From Deltaproteobacteria bacterium (GTDB lineage Bacteria > Desulfobacterota > Desulfobacteria > Desulfobacterales > UBA11574), in contig JAFDBA010000002.1 in assembly GCA_019313505.1 (NCBI GenBank), forward strand, positions 1 to 33,572: a DNA stretch of 33,572 nucleotides. Direction: 5' to 3'. Shown piece after piece: positions 31,262 to 33,572 of this stretch. Both the position numbers and the translations under genes were made by a program. Below the pieces are notes generated by a model, which saw only the letters and a program-made list of their open reading frames with translations, did no database searches and was not told where the DNA came from. Position 1 is the first letter of the stretch. Each line of letters begins with the position of its first letter.

Positions 31262-32404
31262 ATGAAAGTACCTCTGCTTGATTTAAAAAAACAGTATAAA
31301 TCTATTAAGGAAGAAATTTTAAAGGTTGCTGAGGAAATCTTTGAAAGCCAGTATTTTATCCTGGGTCCACGGGTCGAGGCCCTTGAAAAAGAGATTGCCG
31401 GTTATTGTTCTTCAAAGCATGCCGTGGGAGTTTCATCCGGAACCGACGCCCTTTTAATTTCGCTGATGGCAGCTGATATCGGCTCTCAACACACTGTTAT
31501 AACAACTCCTTATACTTTTTTTGCCACCGCAGGGTCCATATTTCGTACAGGCGCAAGGCCGATTTTTGTCGATATTGACCCTGACACGTATAATATTTCA
31601 CCTGAAAGCCTGGAAAGTGTAATCGCTGCCATGACCGGTAAAGAGCTGGCAAGGCTTAAGGCAGTCATGCCTGTTCATCTGTATGGCCAATGTGCCGACA
31701 TGGATCCGATCTTAAAGATTGCCAAGGAATATAATCTTTTTGTTATTGAGGATGCCGCACAGGCCATCGGAGCGGAATACCGGGGAAGGCGGGCAGGAGC
31801 AATGGGCGATTTTGGCTGCTTCTCTTTTTTCCCATCTAAAAACCTTGGTGCTTTTGGAGACGGAGGGATAGTCACAACCGGCTCAGATGAGCTATATGAC
31901 AAATTGCGCATTCTTCGGGTTCATGGTTCCCATCCAAAGTATTATCATAAATTAGCCGGCGGTAACTTCAGACTGGACGCGTTCCAGGCCGCGGTTGTTT
32001 CCGTAAAACTAAAACACCTTGACAAATGGACAAAAGGTCGCCGGGAGAACGCAAATAAATACAGAGAACTTTTTGCAAATGCGGGCATAGATGATGTAAT
32101 TAAGCTCCCGGTTGAAAAGGAAGACCGTCATATATACAATCAGTTTGTAATATGCGTAAAGGATAAAAGAGACGATCTTCGATTGTTTTTAAATGATGTC
32201 GGAGTGGGAACTGAAATTTACTATCCGATTCCCATGCACCTTCAGGAATGCTTTTTATCTCTCAATTACAAAAATGGTGATTTCCCCATGGCCGAGTATG
32301 CGGCATTGCATACCCTGGCCCTTCCTATATATCCCGAACTTTCTGACGACCAGCTTGCATATGTGGTAGAAAAGATTGCAGCCTTCTTTGAAATTAAAGG
32401 ATAA
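31262..32404 (+). CDS. DegT/DnrJ/EryC1/StrS-family sugar-nucleotide aminotransferase
   Basis: A 380-residue PLP aminotransferase. The N-terminal VPLLDLKKQYKSI, GVSSGTDALLISLMA, VIEDAAQAIGAEY (Asp164) and FFPSKNLGAFGDGG with PLP-binding Lys193 place it in this family, which aminates keto sugars linked to nucleotides for lipopolysaccharide, glycan or secondary-metabolite sugars. It is most like WbpE/FdtB-type enzymes, but the substrate cannot be fixed. No other sugar genes are adjacent. The start lies just after a hairpin and has no strong ribosome binding site. It converges on rluD, with 6 bases between the stop codons. Confidence 0.92.
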   Translation: MKVPLLDLKKQYKSIKEEILKVAEEIFESQYFILGPRVEALEKEIAGYCSSKHAVGVSSGTDALLISLMAADIGSQHTVITTPYTFFATAGSIFRTGARPIFVDIDPDTYNISPESLESVIAAMTGKELARLKAVMPVHLYGQCADMDPILKIAKEYNLFVIEDAAQAIGAEYRGRRAGAMGDFGCFSFFPSKNLGAFGDGGIVTTGSDELYDKLRILRVHGSHPKYYHKLAGGNFRLDAFQAAVVSVKLKHLDKWTKGRRENANKYRELFANAGIDDVIKLPVEKEDRHIYNQFVICVKDKRDDLRLFLNDVGVGTEIYYPIPMHLQECFLSLNYKNGDFPMAEYAALHTLALPIYPELSDDQLAYVVEKIAAFFEIKG

Positions 32405-32410
32405 ATTCGG

Positions 32411-33349
32411 TTATAATTTTTCAAGAATATCCCCTATATCACGGGGAATGGTGGCTTCAAAAGAAAGGGTCTTTTGGTTTGCAGGATGGGTGAATTCAAG
32501 GCGCCAGGCATGCAGCATCTGCCTTGAAACTGATCTAAACAGATCATATGCGGCGTTTTTTCTATACTTACGACCGCCGTACACCGGATCACCGACAACC
32601 GGATGCTTGATGGCGGCACAGTGAACCCTGATCTGGTGAGTTCGCCCTGTTTTTAGACCAAGCTCAACCAGGGTAGCCAGGTCAAAACGTTTCCTGACTT
32701 GCCACGTTGTCTCGGCTGTGCGACTTTTTCTGCTATGTGTCGACATCTTTTTTCTGTGAACAGGATGCCGACCGATGGGAAGTGAAACCGTGCCTGAATC
32801 AGATTCCATCCTACCATAAACAAGGGCCAGATACTTCTTTTTAACCCTTCTCGATTTGAACTGTTCCGCCAGACTATGATGTGCCGCAGAATTTTTGGCA
32901 ATCACCATCACGCCGGACGTGTCCTTGTCGAGTCTGTGTACAATCCCAGGCCTCAACTCTTGACCGACCCCTGCAAGCTCCGGACAACGATAAAGAAGAG
33001 CATTCAACAAAGTCCCGCTATAGTGGCCCGGTGCAGGGTATACCACAATCCCCGGCTGCTTGTTTACAACTATAATATCATCGTCTTGGTACAGGATGTC
33101 AATGGGAATAGGCTCGGGGTTAAACAATACCGGTTCAGGAGGGGAAATGGTGCCACAAATCTCATCACCTGTCCTTACCCGATATCCGGGCTTCTTTTCC
33201 ACTCCCTGAACCCTAATTTTTCCATTTCGGATCAGGTTTGCAGCAACAGAACGGGAACAACCTGAAATTCGGGATGCCACTAACAGATCCATGCGTTTTC
33301 CCGAATCAGATACATCAACAAAAATTGTAAAGGCACTTGGGTTGTGCAT
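32411..33349 (-). CDS. rluD: RluD-family 23S rRNA pseudouridine synthase
   Basis: A 312-residue enzyme that isomerises uridines in 23S rRNA. An N-terminal S4 RNA-binding domain spans about residues 18-80 (RMDLLVASRISGCSR; KIRVQG). The catalytic motif is GIVHRLDKDTSG with Asp141. VNKQPGIVVYPAPGH and GRTHQIRVH are also diagnostic of the RluA/RluD group. It starts at ATG 33349, 19 bases after the upstream partial gene, and is probably co-transcribed with it. Confidence 0.93.
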   Translation of the reverse strand: MHNPSAFTIFVDVSDSGKRMDLLVASRISGCSRSVAANLIRNGKIRVQGVEKKPGYRVRTGDEICGTISPPEPVLFNPEPIPIDILYQDDDIIVVNKQPGIVVYPAPGHYSGTLLNALLYRCPELAGVGQELRPGIVHRLDKDTSGVMVIAKNSAAHHSLAEQFKSRRVKKKYLALVYGRMESDSGTVSLPIGRHPVHRKKMSTHSRKSRTAETTWQVRKRFDLATLVELGLKTGRTHQIRVHCAAIKHPVVGDPVYGGRKYRKNAAYDLFRSVSRQMLHAWRLEFTHPANQKTLSFEATIPRDIGDILEKL

Positions 33350-33368
33350 ATTTTAAAAAGGCGGGTTG

Positions 33369-33572
33369 TTAGTCGGAATTATCCGCACTTTCGGGTTTTT
33401 TAGGGGGGAAAAGCAACTCCATCTCTGAAATAATAGTCTGTTCATCGGTATTACTGGCCGTGGAAAGCTCCATTACCAGCAGGGTTTGGGCAGTATCATA
33501 AAGCTTGCGTTCACCAAAGGAAAGATCCTTTGTTAATTTCAGCAAAGAAAGGTCCCTGTAGACCTCGGCCAC
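33369..33572 (-). CDS. Unrecognised protein, C-terminal fragment cut by window edge
   Basis: Only the last 67 codons or so are in the window; the frame runs off the right edge, and the GTG there is probably an internal valine. The visible part is charged and looks helical (RDLSLLKLTKDLSFGERKL), followed by an acidic, proline-containing tail. I do not recognise a family. It lies upstream of rluD on the same strand. Confidence 0.6.
   Translation of the reverse strand: MAEVYRDLSLLKLTKDLSFGERKLYDTAQTLLVMELSTASNTDEQTIISEMELLFPPKKPESADNSD

Overview
The window is about 33.6 kb of a mid-to-low-GC Gram-negative chromosome, dense with housekeeping genes. An anaerobic member of the Desulfobacterota (Desulfobacterales-like) is the best guess. 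The reasons are a 2-oxoacid:ferredoxin oxidoreductase operon led by a small P-loop ATPase, a short exported protein of a type I recall from sulfate-reducer genomes, an ADP-forming acyl-CoA synthetase, and palindromic intergenic repeats of a kind I recall from that order. This assignment is inference from gene content and memory, not from a search.

Region by region. 1-2316 (-) is priA, cut by the window edge. 2683-3832 (+) holds a small exported protein and an inositol-monophosphatase-like protein with altered metal ligands. 4066-4965 (-) is an exported alpha/beta hydrolase. 4966-5301 is a repeat-rich gap, followed by a YbgC-type thioesterase (+). 5780-10755 (-) is the most unusual part: one probable operon reading FlK-like thioesterase, ADP-forming acyl-CoA synthetase, Amidoligase_2 enzyme, class II glutamine amidotransferase with a damaged glutamine pocket, and class II glutamine amidotransferase with an intact pocket. 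It has its own promoter-like site. 10891-12365 (-) is a LivF/LivG ATPase pair with no permease genes beside it.

12627-15148 (+) carries adk, rpsU and folC with two good terminators. 15379-15454 is tRNA-Arg(CCG), followed by an exported M15/DUF882-like peptidase. 16779-20221 (+) is the oxidoreductase operon: ATPase, ferredoxin, alpha, TPP/beta and gamma subunits. 20288-25244 (+) is hisC, cmk, rpsA and sppA. 25314-25922 (-) is a YciO/TsaC-family gene. 26066-31041 (+) is guaB-dnaE. 31262-32404 (+) is a DegT-type sugar aminotransferase converging on rluD (-). A partial unrecognised gene lies at the right edge.

The candidate undescribed system is the 5780-10755 operon. A plausible reading is that the intact amidotransferase releases ammonia from glutamine. 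The amidoligase would use ATP to join a carboxylate to that ammonia or another amine, while the acyl-CoA synthetase and thioesterase handle the related acid/CoA thioester. The second amidotransferase has lost the residues that bind glutamine but keeps its nucleophile. The substrate cannot be read from sequence. At least three families of dispersed palindromic repeats lie between genes, and one copy supplies the last codons of hisC.
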